From the NCBI RefSeq assembly GCF_049727805.1, contig NZ_JBCNYA010000004.1:62001-126000 (forward strand): a stretch of DNA of 64,000 bases, in the 5' to 3' direction. The position numbers and the translations under genes were made by a program. The notes under the pieces are model-generated. The model saw only the letters and a program-made list of their open reading frames with translations. It was not told where the DNA came from and did not search any database. Of this stretch, positions 19,381-27,085 are shown piece after piece (positions within the stretch are counted from its first letter, which is position 1; every line of letters begins with the position of its first letter). The DNA is from Frateuria_A sp049727805 (lineage in GTDB: Bacteria; Pseudomonadota; Gammaproteobacteria; Xanthomonadales; Rhodanobacteraceae).

Positions 19381-21309
19381 TCAGTGGAACTGGTCGCTCG
19401 CAGGCACCCATGAACTGGCCGCCGCGGCCGGCGCCTGTATCGGTCGCGGCGACAACGGACCCTCGCCCGGGCAGCCGGGCGGCAGCGGACCGCCGCTGAC
19501 GCGGGCGGCGGCGCATTGCGCGGCGTTGTCCAGGTGGATGGGGGCTGCGGGTGCCGGGGCCGACTGCGCCTTCGCCACGCTGGTGGATGCGGTGGGATCT
19601 AGCGGCTTTGCCGGCGCCAGGTCCAGGCGCTTGTAGAGTTCCGGGTCCTTGGCGGCCTGGGCGGGCGGGTCGCCGCCGCAGCCGAACAGCGCGATCGGGA
19701 ACAACGGGCTGACCTTGCAGTTGATACGCACGCCGCGCGGCAGGTGGAACGTGTGCTTGACGGTGGTTTTCTCGACCGCGTGGCGCAGGGCAGTGTCGAT
19801 GGAGCTCTCGCCCTCGGGCGTCCAGTCGCCCTCGAACCGCGTGGGCCGGTAGCCGATGTTGGGCGAACTGTGCTCCATGATGTCGGTGTCGCCGCGCGGC
19901 TTGAGCTGGATGTAGCTGCCGAGCCGGCCGTGTTCGGCGCCTGCCGCGGCGCCCGGCTGTGCCTTGCCCTGCTTGCCCTCACCCTGCCCGCTGCCCTGGC
20001 CTGCCGCCGGCGCCGGCGCACCGTTGCGGCTGGCGGCTTCGGTCGCGACTTCGCGTGCGCCGGGATTGCCGTTGTCGCTGCCCTGCGGCGTGGCGTCGGG
20101 CGCGCTGCTGGGCGCATTCTCCGGCGTGTTCGCGTTAGCCGGTTGCGCGACGTTGTTCTGCGCCGCGGAGGCGGCTGCGGCGGTCGCTTCGGACGCAGCA
20201 GGCTCGGCCGACGGCGTGAGTGCGGCCGCCTGAGGACGCGCCAGGGTGATGGACGCCGCGGGCGAGGCGGCCTTGGGCACCTCGATGGTGGGCGCGGCCG
20301 GTTGCGGCGCGGCGGGGGCCTTGGCCGTGTCCACCGGCACGGCCGTGAGCTGCGGTTCGCCGAGCTGGATGCTGGGCGCCTGCACCTGCGGCCGTTCGCG
20401 CGGCACGACCGGCGTGGGTGCGCTGACCTGCGGCGCGAGGTTGATGGTCGGCGCGGCCTGCGCCGGCAGCGGGATCGGCTCGACCTGCGGCTCGGCAGGC
20501 GCCGTGGCCGGCTGCGGGCGCACCAGCGTCACCGTGCTGGGCGGCTGGCCAGTTGGTGGCGCGACGCGGTCGAGCGCGATGCTCGGCGCGGCGATCGGTG
20601 GCGGCGCCTGCGCAGGCAAGGCCGGCAGCGCCAGCGAAGGCGGCGTGGGCATCGGCCGGTTGCCCTCCAGTTGCGCCTTGCGCATCGGCTCCGGCTGGAA
20701 CTTCGGCGGCACCGGACGGACCGCGGGCGGCGTGTCCAGATTGACCTGCGGCGGCGCGCCCGCCAGCGGCACCGGCGCCAGGTCCGGCGTCGGCTGCGGA
20801 TGGGGCAGCGCGAGCGGCGGCGCGGGTGCGGCGACGGCGGCGATGCGAATGGTCGCCTTGGGCGCGGTGACGGTGATGACCGGAATATCGGGCGTGGCCG
20901 TCGCGGGCCGATTTTGCGTGGTCGGCGCGCGCTCGGCCGTGCGGGCGGCGGTCGTGGCCGCACGGCCGCGATGGCGCGGCCCCACCTGCTTCGGCGGCGT
21001 GCCGCGCACCGGTGGCGGGGGCGGCGGCTCCGGCTTGTCGATCAGGCGAACCTGCAACGGCGTGGTGTCGCGCGGCGGCTCCGGCAGCTCGTAGGCCGGG
21101 CCCAGGATGGCGCCGAACAGTACCAGCAGGTGCACCAGCAGCGCACCGACCATGCCGGCGATGCGCAGCCCCCGATCACGCGGCCGTTCGGCACGCCGGC
21201 GGCGATAGACGATGGCCCGCATGGCGGCGTCGCGTGGCGAGCGCAGCATGACCACCGTGTGTGCATCGGCGGGCGAGTCGCTTGGCTTGTCCGCGGGTGG
21301 CAGGGGCAT
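19381..21309 (-). CDS. Proline-rich single-pass envelope protein (paralogue A, TonB-like layout)
   Basis: A 642-residue protein with an arginine-rich cytoplasmic N-terminus (YRRRRAERPRDRG), one membrane helix around residues 50-72 (MVGALLVHLLVLFGAILG) and a long Pro/Ala linker containing PEPPPPPP and repeated PxIxL-type units. The C-terminal part has TRFEGDWTP, VEKTTVKHTFHLPRGV and CKVSPLFPIALFGC, then the motif C-x6-G-G-PLP-PGC at 19471-19515. The overall plan is TonB-like, but I see no TonB C-terminal domain (no YP motif). The gene at 21584 encodes a homologous C-terminal region. The ATG at 21309 was preferred because upstream sequence is repeat DNA. Function unknown. Confidence 0.78.
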   Translation of the reverse strand: MPLPPADKPSDSPADAHTVVMLRSPRDAAMRAIVYRRRRAERPRDRGLRIAGMVGALLVHLLVLFGAILGPAYELPEPPRDTTPLQVRLIDKPEPPPPPPVRGTPPKQVGPRHRGRAATTAARTAERAPTTQNRPATATPDIPVITVTAPKATIRIAAVAAPAPPLALPHPQPTPDLAPVPLAGAPPQVNLDTPPAVRPVPPKFQPEPMRKAQLEGNRPMPTPPSLALPALPAQAPPPIAAPSIALDRVAPPTGQPPSTVTLVRPQPATAPAEPQVEPIPLPAQAAPTINLAPQVSAPTPVVPRERPQVQAPSIQLGEPQLTAVPVDTAKAPAAPQPAAPTIEVPKAASPAASITLARPQAAALTPSAEPAASEATAAAASAAQNNVAQPANANTPENAPSSAPDATPQGSDNGNPGAREVATEAASRNGAPAPAAGQGSGQGEGKQGKAQPGAAAGAEHGRLGSYIQLKPRGDTDIMEHSSPNIGYRPTRFEGDWTPEGESSIDTALRHAVEKTTVKHTFHLPRGVRINCKVSPLFPIALFGCGGDPPAQAAKDPELYKRLDLAPAKPLDPTASTSVAKAQSAPAPAAPIHLDNAAQCAAARVSGGPLPPGCPGEGPLSPRPIQAPAAAASSWVPASDQFH

Positions 21310-21417
21310 GGTGAAAGTGTAGCTTGCGGGGGTGGATGAGCCGTGGGTTATTGACGGGTGCGCCCGCTTCCGCCTTGCGCATGGGGAAAGGATCCACACG
21401 CCCGCCCCTTCCCATCG

Positions 21418-21547
21418 AGCCTTCCCCGCGAACGGGAGGGGAAGGTGCCGACAGGCGGATGGTGGCGCTCTTGGGCTGCCTGGCTGCCTTCCCGCAAGGC
21501 AGCCCCCATCCGCCCTTCGGGCACCTTCCCCCGTGAACGGGGGAAGG
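21418..21547. repeat. Family A mirrored repeat pair between the two envelope-protein genes
   Basis: A reverse unit (CCTTCCCCGCGAACGGGAGG, then GGTGCCGACAGGCGGATGG) is followed by a forward unit (CCCCCATCCGCCCTTCGGGC, then ACCTTCCCCCGTGAACGGGG) about 40 bases away, so the whole locus is an imperfect inverted repeat. Each core is also a hairpin by itself. Other family A pairs are at 24911, 25751, 33461, 53192 and 57121. Confidence 0.85.
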
Positions 21548-21583
21548 ACCATCGGTTCGCGGTGCGCCTCCTGCAGGAAACCC

Positions 21584-22414
21584 TCAAGGCTTGCGGCAAT
21601 GCGCCGGCAACGGCTTGCCGGCCTGCGTTGCCTCGGCGCACTCGGCATCGACCGCGCGGTCGGGCGTGTCGACCGGGCAGCCGTGGGGCAACGGCTTGCC
21701 GGCGCGGTAGAGCGCGATGCATTCGGAAAGCTTGCGCTTGGGCGGCGCCAATTTCCTGGCGAGCGGCGCCGGCGCCATGTTCAGGCGTTCGTCGCCGTCC
21801 TTCTTCGACGGCGGCGCCGGCGGCATGACGCACATCGGCGTGGGGATGCCGAACAGCGTCTTGCACTTCAGGTGGATGCCGTGGCCGAGGCCGACCGACT
21901 TGTTCTCGTTGCTGTGCGTGGCGCTCAATGCGCGGCGGATGCCCTGCCCGACGATGGTCTCGTCCGGCGGCGGGAAGTCTTTCTCGAAGCGGGTGGCCTG
22001 GTACTTGATCGGGGTGTCGTGGCTCATCACCTGGCTGTCGCCTTGCGGCATGCGCTGGACGTAGCCGGGCGTCGGCGCGGCCGTGCTGGCGGCGCGCGCA
22101 GGCAGCAGCGGCTGGCCGGTGCGGTCGAACAGGCGCGGCGGTACGGGTGGCGACGAAGCCGCGGGCGCGGGGATGCTGGCGGTCATCGCATTCGGGCGCG
22201 GCCGTTCGCGCACGGGTGCGGGCCGCCGCACGGACGGCGGGGACGGCATCGATGGCGGCGGTGCGGGCGCGGCCGGGCGGGATCGCGCGATGAAGCGCAC
22301 CTGCAGGGCATCGTCCAGCCTCACGTGGACGACTTCGCGCGCGGGCCGCGGCCGCATTTCCCACCACGCGACGGCGCCGAACAGCACGTGCAACGCCAGC
22401 ACCACGCCGAACAC
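21584..22414 (-). CDS. Proline-rich single-pass envelope protein (paralogue B); start unresolved
   Basis: A 276-residue reading from a GTG at 22414, starting inside a membrane helix (FGVVLALHVLFGAVAWW). The open frame continues upstream to 22600 without ATG, GTG or TTG and encodes a plausible N-terminus (LDEDTRALLRAWR, PREPWRVRLV), so the true start is unclear. After a short Pro-rich linker the C-terminal region matches its neighbour: TRFEKDFPP, GHGIHLKCK, LNMAPAP, and two copies of C-x6-G-K-PLP-x2-C at 21677-21721 and 21596-21640. It probably faces the periplasm. Function unknown; the tandem arrangement implies an ancient duplication. Confidence 0.7.
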   Translation of the reverse strand: MFGVVLALHVLFGAVAWWEMRPRPAREVVHVRLDDALQVRFIARSRPAAPAPPPSMPSPPSVRRPAPVRERPRPNAMTASIPAPAASSPPVPPRLFDRTGQPLLPARAASTAAPTPGYVQRMPQGDSQVMSHDTPIKYQATRFEKDFPPPDETIVGQGIRRALSATHSNENKSVGLGHGIHLKCKTLFGIPTPMCVMPPAPPSKKDGDERLNMAPAPLARKLAPPKRKLSECIALYRAGKPLPHGCPVDTPDRAVDAECAEATQAGKPLPAHCRKP

Positions 22415-22854
22415 GAGGCGGACGCGCCAGGGCTCGCGCGGCGGCGGCGGCCGGCCGCGCCACGCGCGCAGCAGCGCGCGCGTGTCCTCGTCCAGCGGCG
22501 CCAGTCCGCGATGCGGTGGCGACGCGGCTTGCCAGCGATGGGGCTCGACCTGCGGCGGGGAAACGATGGAGATGGCTCCGTGCGTGGGGACAGCGGGCCG
22601 TCATCATGCCCGCCTTCGCAAGACCGTCACGTGTTCGAGGGGTTCCCGTGCGCATTGCCGCTTGACCGCGCGGACGGATCGCACAAGGCTACGCAGGCGG
22701 CATCCGCCGCACCCCGCCATGACCGCCCCCGCCCGCGCCTCGCGCGCCTGAGGACGACCATGACGGCCCGCCATCGTCAGCCGCCATGCGCGGCCTCGTG
22801 CGGCGCCGTTCATGCCGATGCGAGTCCCGCGCCTTGCCAAGGGAGGGACGTCTC

Positions 22855-24894
22855 GTGTCGTACAGCACGGAAAACATCCGCAACATCGCGCTCGCCGGCC
22901 ACGCCGGCAGCGGCAAGACCACGCTGTTCGAAGCCCTGCTGCATGCCGGCGGCGTGATCCAGGCGCAGGGCTCGGTCGAGCGCGGCACCACCCAGTCGGA
23001 CACCGACGCGCAGGAGAAGGCGCGCGGCCATTCGATCGACAGCGCCATCGCCAGCATCGACCGCGACGGCTGCCACATCAACCTGATCGACACCGCCGGC
23101 TACGCGGACTTCCGCGGCGCCACGCTGCCGGCTTTCGCCGCGGTGGAAACGGTGGCGGTCGTGGTCAACGCCACCAACGGCATCGAGCACGGTACGCGGC
23201 GCATGATGGAACGCGCCCGCCAACGCGGCCTGGCGCGCGTGCTGGTGGTCAACAAGATCGACTTCGAAGGCGCGCGGCTGGGCACGCTGGTCGACATGCT
23301 GCGCGAGGAGTTCGGCCCCGAATGCCTGCCGGTGAACCTGCCCGCGCAGGGTGGCAAGCTCGTGCTCGACTGCTTCTTCCACAACGACGGTGCCACCGAC
23401 TTCTCCTCGCTCGCCGCGGCGCATCAGCAGATCGTCGACCAGGTGGTGGAGATCAACGAGGCCACCATGGGCGCCTACCTCGACAACGGCGAGGGCGCGC
23501 TCAGCCGCGAGCAGCTGCACGATGCCTTCGAGCAATGCCTGCGCGAAGGACACCTGGTGCCGATCTGCTTCGTCAGCGCGCGCACCGGCGTGGGCGTGGC
23601 CGAGTTCCTGGAGCTGGCCGACCGCCTGTTGCCCAACCCGGCCGAGGGCAATCCGCCGGCCTTCGCCAACGGCCAGGGCGAGGCGGTCACCGTCGATGGC
23701 GATCCGGCCAGGCACGTGATCGCGGACGTGTTCAAGATCGTCAACGATCCGTTCGTCGGCAAGCTCGGCGTCTTTCGCGTGTGGCAGGGGACGGTCCGGC
23801 GCGATACGCAGCTCTTCGTCGACGACTCGCGCAAGCCGTTCAAGGTCGGCCACCTGTTCCGGCTCAACGGCAAGGCGCACGTGGAGATCGAGCAGGCGAT
23901 CCCCGGCGACATCGCGGCGGTGGCCAAGGTGGAGGAAATCCACTTCGATGCGGTGCTGCACGACTCGCACGAGGAGGACGGCATCCATCTGGCGCCAATG
24001 GATTTCCCGCAACCGATGTTTGGCCTGGCGCTCACGCCGAGGCACAAGGGACAGGAGCAGAAGCTCTCGCAGGCGCTGGCGCGGCTGGCCGAGGAGGATC
24101 CGTGCCTGCGCATGGAGCACCACAAGGAACTGAACGAGACGGTGGTGCGCGGGCTGTCCGAGCTGCACCTGAAGGTGATGCTCGAGCGCATGCGCGAACG
24201 CTACGGCGTGGAGGTGGACACGCATCCGCCGCGCATCGCCTACCGCGAGACCATCGCCGCACACGCCGAGGGCCACCACCGGCACAAGAAGCAGACCGGC
24301 GGCGCCGGCCAGTTCGGCGAGGTGTTCCTGCGCGTGGATCCGCTCGATCGCGGCGCCGGCTTCGAGTTCGTCGACGAGGTCAAGGGCGGCGTGATTCCCA
24401 ACCAGTTCCTTCCGGCGATCGAGAAGGGCGTGCGCCAGGCGATGGAGTCCGGCGCGATCGCCGGCTACCCGATGCAGGACCTGCGCGTGACCGTGTACGA
24501 CGGCAAGTACCACCCGGTCGACTCGAAAGAGGTGGCGTTCGTCAGCGCCGGCAGGAAAGCGTTCATGGATGCGGTGGGCAAAGCGCGGCCGATCGTGCTG
24601 GAGCCGATCGTGGACGTGGAGGTGGCCATCCCCGAAGGCAGCGTGGGCGACGTCACCGGCAGCCTTTCGGCCAAGCGCGCGCGCATCATGGGCACGGACA
24701 CGCAACGCGGCGGCGAGCTGATGATCCGCGCGCAGGCGCCGCTGGCCGAGCTCACGGACTATCCCACCGAGCTCAAGGCGATGACTGGCGGCCAGGGACG
24801 CTACAGCCTGGATCTCTCCCACTACGAGCCGGTGCCGCCGCCGGTGCAGAAGCAGCTGTCCGACGCCTGGAAGCCCCACGTCGAGGAGGATTGA
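22855..24894 (+). CDS. Elongation factor G-like GTPase (EF-G II/FusA2 type)
   Basis: A 679-residue five-domain translational GTPase. The P-loop is GHAGSGKTT at 15-23, the G3 motif is DTAGYADF at 79-86 and G4 is NKID. Canonical EF-G has AHIDAGKTT and DTPGHVDF, with a catalytic histidine; here that position is Tyr83, as in the EF-G-like paralogue group, so it is not the housekeeping fusA of the str operon. Domains III-V are intact (LSELHLKVMLERM, KQTGGAGQFGEV, EPIVDVEVAIPEG). The start is GTG at 22855 behind GGGAGGG. Its role is not established; ribosome recycling or stress functions are possible. Confidence 0.9.
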   Translation: MSYSTENIRNIALAGHAGSGKTTLFEALLHAGGVIQAQGSVERGTTQSDTDAQEKARGHSIDSAIASIDRDGCHINLIDTAGYADFRGATLPAFAAVETVAVVVNATNGIEHGTRRMMERARQRGLARVLVVNKIDFEGARLGTLVDMLREEFGPECLPVNLPAQGGKLVLDCFFHNDGATDFSSLAAAHQQIVDQVVEINEATMGAYLDNGEGALSREQLHDAFEQCLREGHLVPICFVSARTGVGVAEFLELADRLLPNPAEGNPPAFANGQGEAVTVDGDPARHVIADVFKIVNDPFVGKLGVFRVWQGTVRRDTQLFVDDSRKPFKVGHLFRLNGKAHVEIEQAIPGDIAAVAKVEEIHFDAVLHDSHEEDGIHLAPMDFPQPMFGLALTPRHKGQEQKLSQALARLAEEDPCLRMEHHKELNETVVRGLSELHLKVMLERMRERYGVEVDTHPPRIAYRETIAAHAEGHHRHKKQTGGAGQFGEVFLRVDPLDRGAGFEFVDEVKGGVIPNQFLPAIEKGVRQAMESGAIAGYPMQDLRVTVYDGKYHPVDSKEVAFVSAGRKAFMDAVGKARPIVLEPIVDVEVAIPEGSVGDVTGSLSAKRARIMGTDTQRGGELMIRAQAPLAELTDYPTELKAMTGGQGRYSLDLSHYEPVPPPVQKQLSDAWKPHVEED

Positions 24895-24910
24895 GGGGCT
24901 GAGGCACGAG

Positions 24911-25088
24911 CGCCCCCATCCGCCTGTCGGCACCTTCCCCCGTGAACGGGGGGAAGGCTCACCCGAAGCATTTCGCGTGCTCGGGTCCTTAGTTCCCGAA
25001 CGCGAAGGCTTACTCGAAGCGCCTCGCCTGGTCCGATCCTTCCCCCCGTTCACGGGGGAAGATGCCCGAAGCGCGGATGGGGGAAGCC
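24911..25088. repeat. Family A mirrored repeat pair downstream of the EF-G-like gene
   Basis: A forward unit (GCCCCCATCCGCCTGTCGGC, then ACCTTCCCCCGTGAACGGGG) faces a reverse unit (CCTTCCCCCCGTTCACGGGG, then GATGCCCGAAGCGCGGATGG) across about 85 bases. It separates the convergent EF-G-like and PfpI-family genes and takes up almost the whole gap. Confidence 0.85.
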
Positions 25089-25108
25089 CCGCCTCGAGCC
25101 CACCTGCA

Positions 25109-25657
25109 TCAAGCCGCCAACGCCTCGATCACCGCATCGGCAAACGCCGGAATGTCGTCCGGCTTGCGGCTGGTGATCAGGTTGCCGTCGCGCACGACCT
25201 CGCGGTCCTCCCACTTGGCGCCGGCATTCTCCAGGTCCTGCCGCAGCGACGGCCAGGAAGTCACCTTGCGGCCCTTCACCTGGTCGGCATTGATCAGCGT
25301 CCATGGTCCATGGCAGATCGCCGCGACCGTCTTGCCCGCCTTCGCGAAGGACTGCACCAGTTCCACCGCCGCCGGCTGCGTGCGCAGCTTGTCCGGATTG
25401 ATCACGCCGCCGGGCAGCACCAGCGCGTCGAAGTCGGCGGCATCGACGTCCTCCAGCTTCATGTCCACCGGCACGCTGCCGGCCCAGTCGCCGCCCTTCC
25501 AGCCCTTGATCTCCTTGGCGTCGCCCGGGGCGATCACCTGCACGTCCGCGCCGGCCTCTTCCAGCAGGCGCTTGGGCTCGGTCAGCTCGGAATACTCGAA
25601 ACCATCGGTGGCGAGCACGGCAATGGCGCGGCCGGTGAGTTTCTTCGATGGGCTCAT
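25109..25657 (-). CDS. DJ-1/PfpI-family protein (type 1 glutamine amidotransferase-like)
   Basis: A 182-residue class I glutamine amidotransferase-fold protein. The start segment AIAVLATDGFEYSELTEP carries the conserved glutamate, and AICHGPWTLI holds the nucleophilic cysteine at the elbow; FDALVLPGGVINPD and NLITSRKPDDIPAF complete the PfpI/YhbO pattern. Family members have been described as intracellular peptidases or protein/nucleotide deglycases, so the exact activity is open. The ATG at 25657 is preceded by CAGGAGGATC, a strong ribosome-binding site. Confidence 0.92.
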   Translation of the reverse strand: MSPSKKLTGRAIAVLATDGFEYSELTEPKRLLEEAGADVQVIAPGDAKEIKGWKGGDWAGSVPVDMKLEDVDAADFDALVLPGGVINPDKLRTQPAAVELVQSFAKAGKTVAAICHGPWTLINADQVKGRKVTSWPSLRQDLENAGAKWEDREVVRDGNLITSRKPDDIPAFADAVIEALAA

Positions 25658-25750
25658 GGCGATCCTCCTGCGGGTCAAGCGAAGAGGATGGCGCGTGGCG
25701 CGTCTTGCGGGCGTCGTGCGCGCGTTACGACAGGCCGTAGCCTGCAAGGC

Positions 25751-25893
25751 CGAGCCTTCCCCCGCGAACGCGGGGGAAGGTGCCGACAGGCGGATGGGGG
25801 CGCGCTCGGGCGGGATGCCTGGGGGAGCGTTTCGCAAGGCCTCCCCCATCCGCCCTGCGGCACCTTCCCCCGTGAACGGGGGGAAGGCTCGGC
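25751..25893. repeat. Family A mirrored repeat pair between PfpI and SET genes
   Basis: A reverse unit (CCTTCCCCCGCGAACGCGGG, then GGTGCCGACAGGCGGATGGG) and a forward unit (CCCCCATCCGCCCTGCGGCA, then CCTTCCCCCGTGAACGGGGG) separated by about 50 bases, flanked by CGAGCCTTCCC and GGGAAGGCTCG ends. It ends 8 bases before the stop of the SET-domain gene. Confidence 0.85.
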
Positions 25894-25900
25894 GGCGCGT

Positions 25901-26368
25901 TCAGCCCTTGGGCTTGAGCAGCGTGCCGGTGCAGTTCGGCGCACCGCAGCGGCACTCCCACAGCTTCTTCAGCCGCGCGGTATAGAGCACGTCCAGCACG
26001 ATGCCGTAGTCGTAGGTCAGTTCCTCGCCCGGCTTGATGTTGCGGATCGCCTCGATCAGCACGCGATCCTTGCGCGGATCGCCGCTTTCGCTCTCCTCCA
26101 CCACCGCACGGCAGTTCGGCGCGCAGCTGTGGTTGATCCAGCGCGCGGTGTTGCCCTTGCGGTTGGCGTCGATGATGTAGTCGTCGTTGAGCGTGAACAG
26201 GAAGGTATGCCCGGTCTCGCCGCCGTCGCCGTACATCGCGTCGGCCTCCTCGTGGGTCATCAGCGTGCCCTTGTACTCGACGATCTCCTCGCCCTTCCTG
26301 ATCGGCGCGGTGGCGAACACCCCGTTGCCATGGATGGGGGAGCGGCGGGCGACGTAGCGACGGAGCAT
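25901..26368 (-). CDS. SET-domain protein (putative lysine methyltransferase)
   Basis: A compact 155-residue SET-domain protein. SET motifs are in order: GNGVFATAPIRKGEEIVEY near the N-terminus, NHSCAPNC with the AdoMet-binding asparagine and histidine, and GEELTYDYG with the catalytic-region tyrosines. The C-terminus has a post-SET CRCGAPNC pattern (CxCx4C) that with the NHSCAPNC cysteine could hold a zinc ion. This is the minimal eukaryote-like arrangement found sporadically in bacteria; the substrate is unknown. The ATG at 26368 begins MLRRYVARRSPIHGNGV; longer readings upstream lack SET similarity. Confidence 0.88.
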   Translation of the reverse strand: MLRRYVARRSPIHGNGVFATAPIRKGEEIVEYKGTLMTHEEADAMYGDGGETGHTFLFTLNDDYIIDANRKGNTARWINHSCAPNCRAVVEESESGDPRKDRVLIEAIRNIKPGEELTYDYGIVLDVLYTARLKKLWECRCGAPNCTGTLLKPKG

Positions 26369-26540
26369 GCGTGGGGAACCTTGGGGCGAAAGACGCTGAT
26401 GATGCCCGTTCGCCGCGCGCGGCGAAACCTGCAGCGAGCGCTGGTCGAAACGGTGGCGGCCGCTTGGCACGACGGCTGACGCAGACGCGCCGGCTATGGT
26501 TAGAATCAGGAATTCGAACGATCGTTTGGAGAAGCCCACG

Positions 26541-27020
26541 ATGCGTTTCCTGCGCTGGATCCTCCCGCTGTCGCTTGCCCTGGGCCTGATTGCCTGCGGC
26601 CCGCCGCGCAAGAGCGTGTTCCCGCCCACCGTGAGCATCCAGCAACTGGTGCTGCAGCCCTCGGGCGCCTGGCGGCTGACCGTGCGCATCCAGAACAACA
26701 GCTACGGCGGCATGGACTTCACCGAGCTCGACGCGCAGCTTGCGATGGCCGACAGCGTGCCGGTGCGCGTGCACGGCGGCTTCGATCGCGACATACCCGC
26801 CTTCGCCGGCGACATCGTGCAGATCGACGTGCTGCCGACCACCGCCATGGCCAGGGCGCTCGCCGCCAGCGCTGCCAAGGGCAGCGCCGGCGCCCTGCCC
26901 TACACCCTTTCCGGCACCGTGCGCGCCAAGCCCGAGCAGGAGAAGGAGCCGCGCGATTTCGACTTCTCCGGCAAGGACTGGCTCTCGCCCGCGCCGGGCA
27001 TCGCCAACACCTGGCGATGA
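26541..27020 (+). CDS. LEA14-like lipoprotein
   Basis: A 159-residue predicted lipoprotein. The signal peptide ends in a lipobox LGLIACG, so Cys20 should be lipidated. The mature part contains alternating strands such as VSIQQLVLQPSGAWRLTVRIQNNSYGGMDFTELDAQL, which resembles the LEA14/WHy beta-sandwich, and ends FSGKDWLSPAPGIANTWR. A GGAG site precedes the ATG at 26541. It is divergent from the SET gene with a 172-base gap and followed by the acyl-CoA dehydrogenase gene. Function unknown. Confidence 0.75.
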   Translation: MRFLRWILPLSLALGLIACGPPRKSVFPPTVSIQQLVLQPSGAWRLTVRIQNNSYGGMDFTELDAQLAMADSVPVRVHGGFDRDIPAFAGDIVQIDVLPTTAMARALAASAAKGSAGALPYTLSGTVRAKPEQEKEPRDFDFSGKDWLSPAPGIANTWR

Positions 27021-27040
27021 TCCGAACCCTTTCGCACCGT

Positions 27041-27066
27041 GATGGCGGGTTGAAGCCCGCCCTACG
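27041..27066. repeat. Single family C half-element upstream of the acyl-CoA dehydrogenase gene
   Basis: One arm only, GATGGCGGGTTGAAGCCCGC followed by CCTACG, located 21 bases after the lipoprotein stop and just before the dehydrogenase ribosome-binding site. It is a GC-swapped variant of the family C hairpin (GCGGGTTGAAGCCCGC in place of GTGGGCTGAAGCCCAC). Confidence 0.65.
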
Positions 27067-27085
27067 CTTCCTCGAGGAAACATCG

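Noticed and set aside
19744..21339. A 531-codon plus-strand frame opposite the proline-rich envelope gene
   Set aside because: Composition is almost entirely Arg and Gly, as expected for the complement of Pro/Ala-rich coding sequence; the minus-strand product has a membrane helix and a homologue next door.
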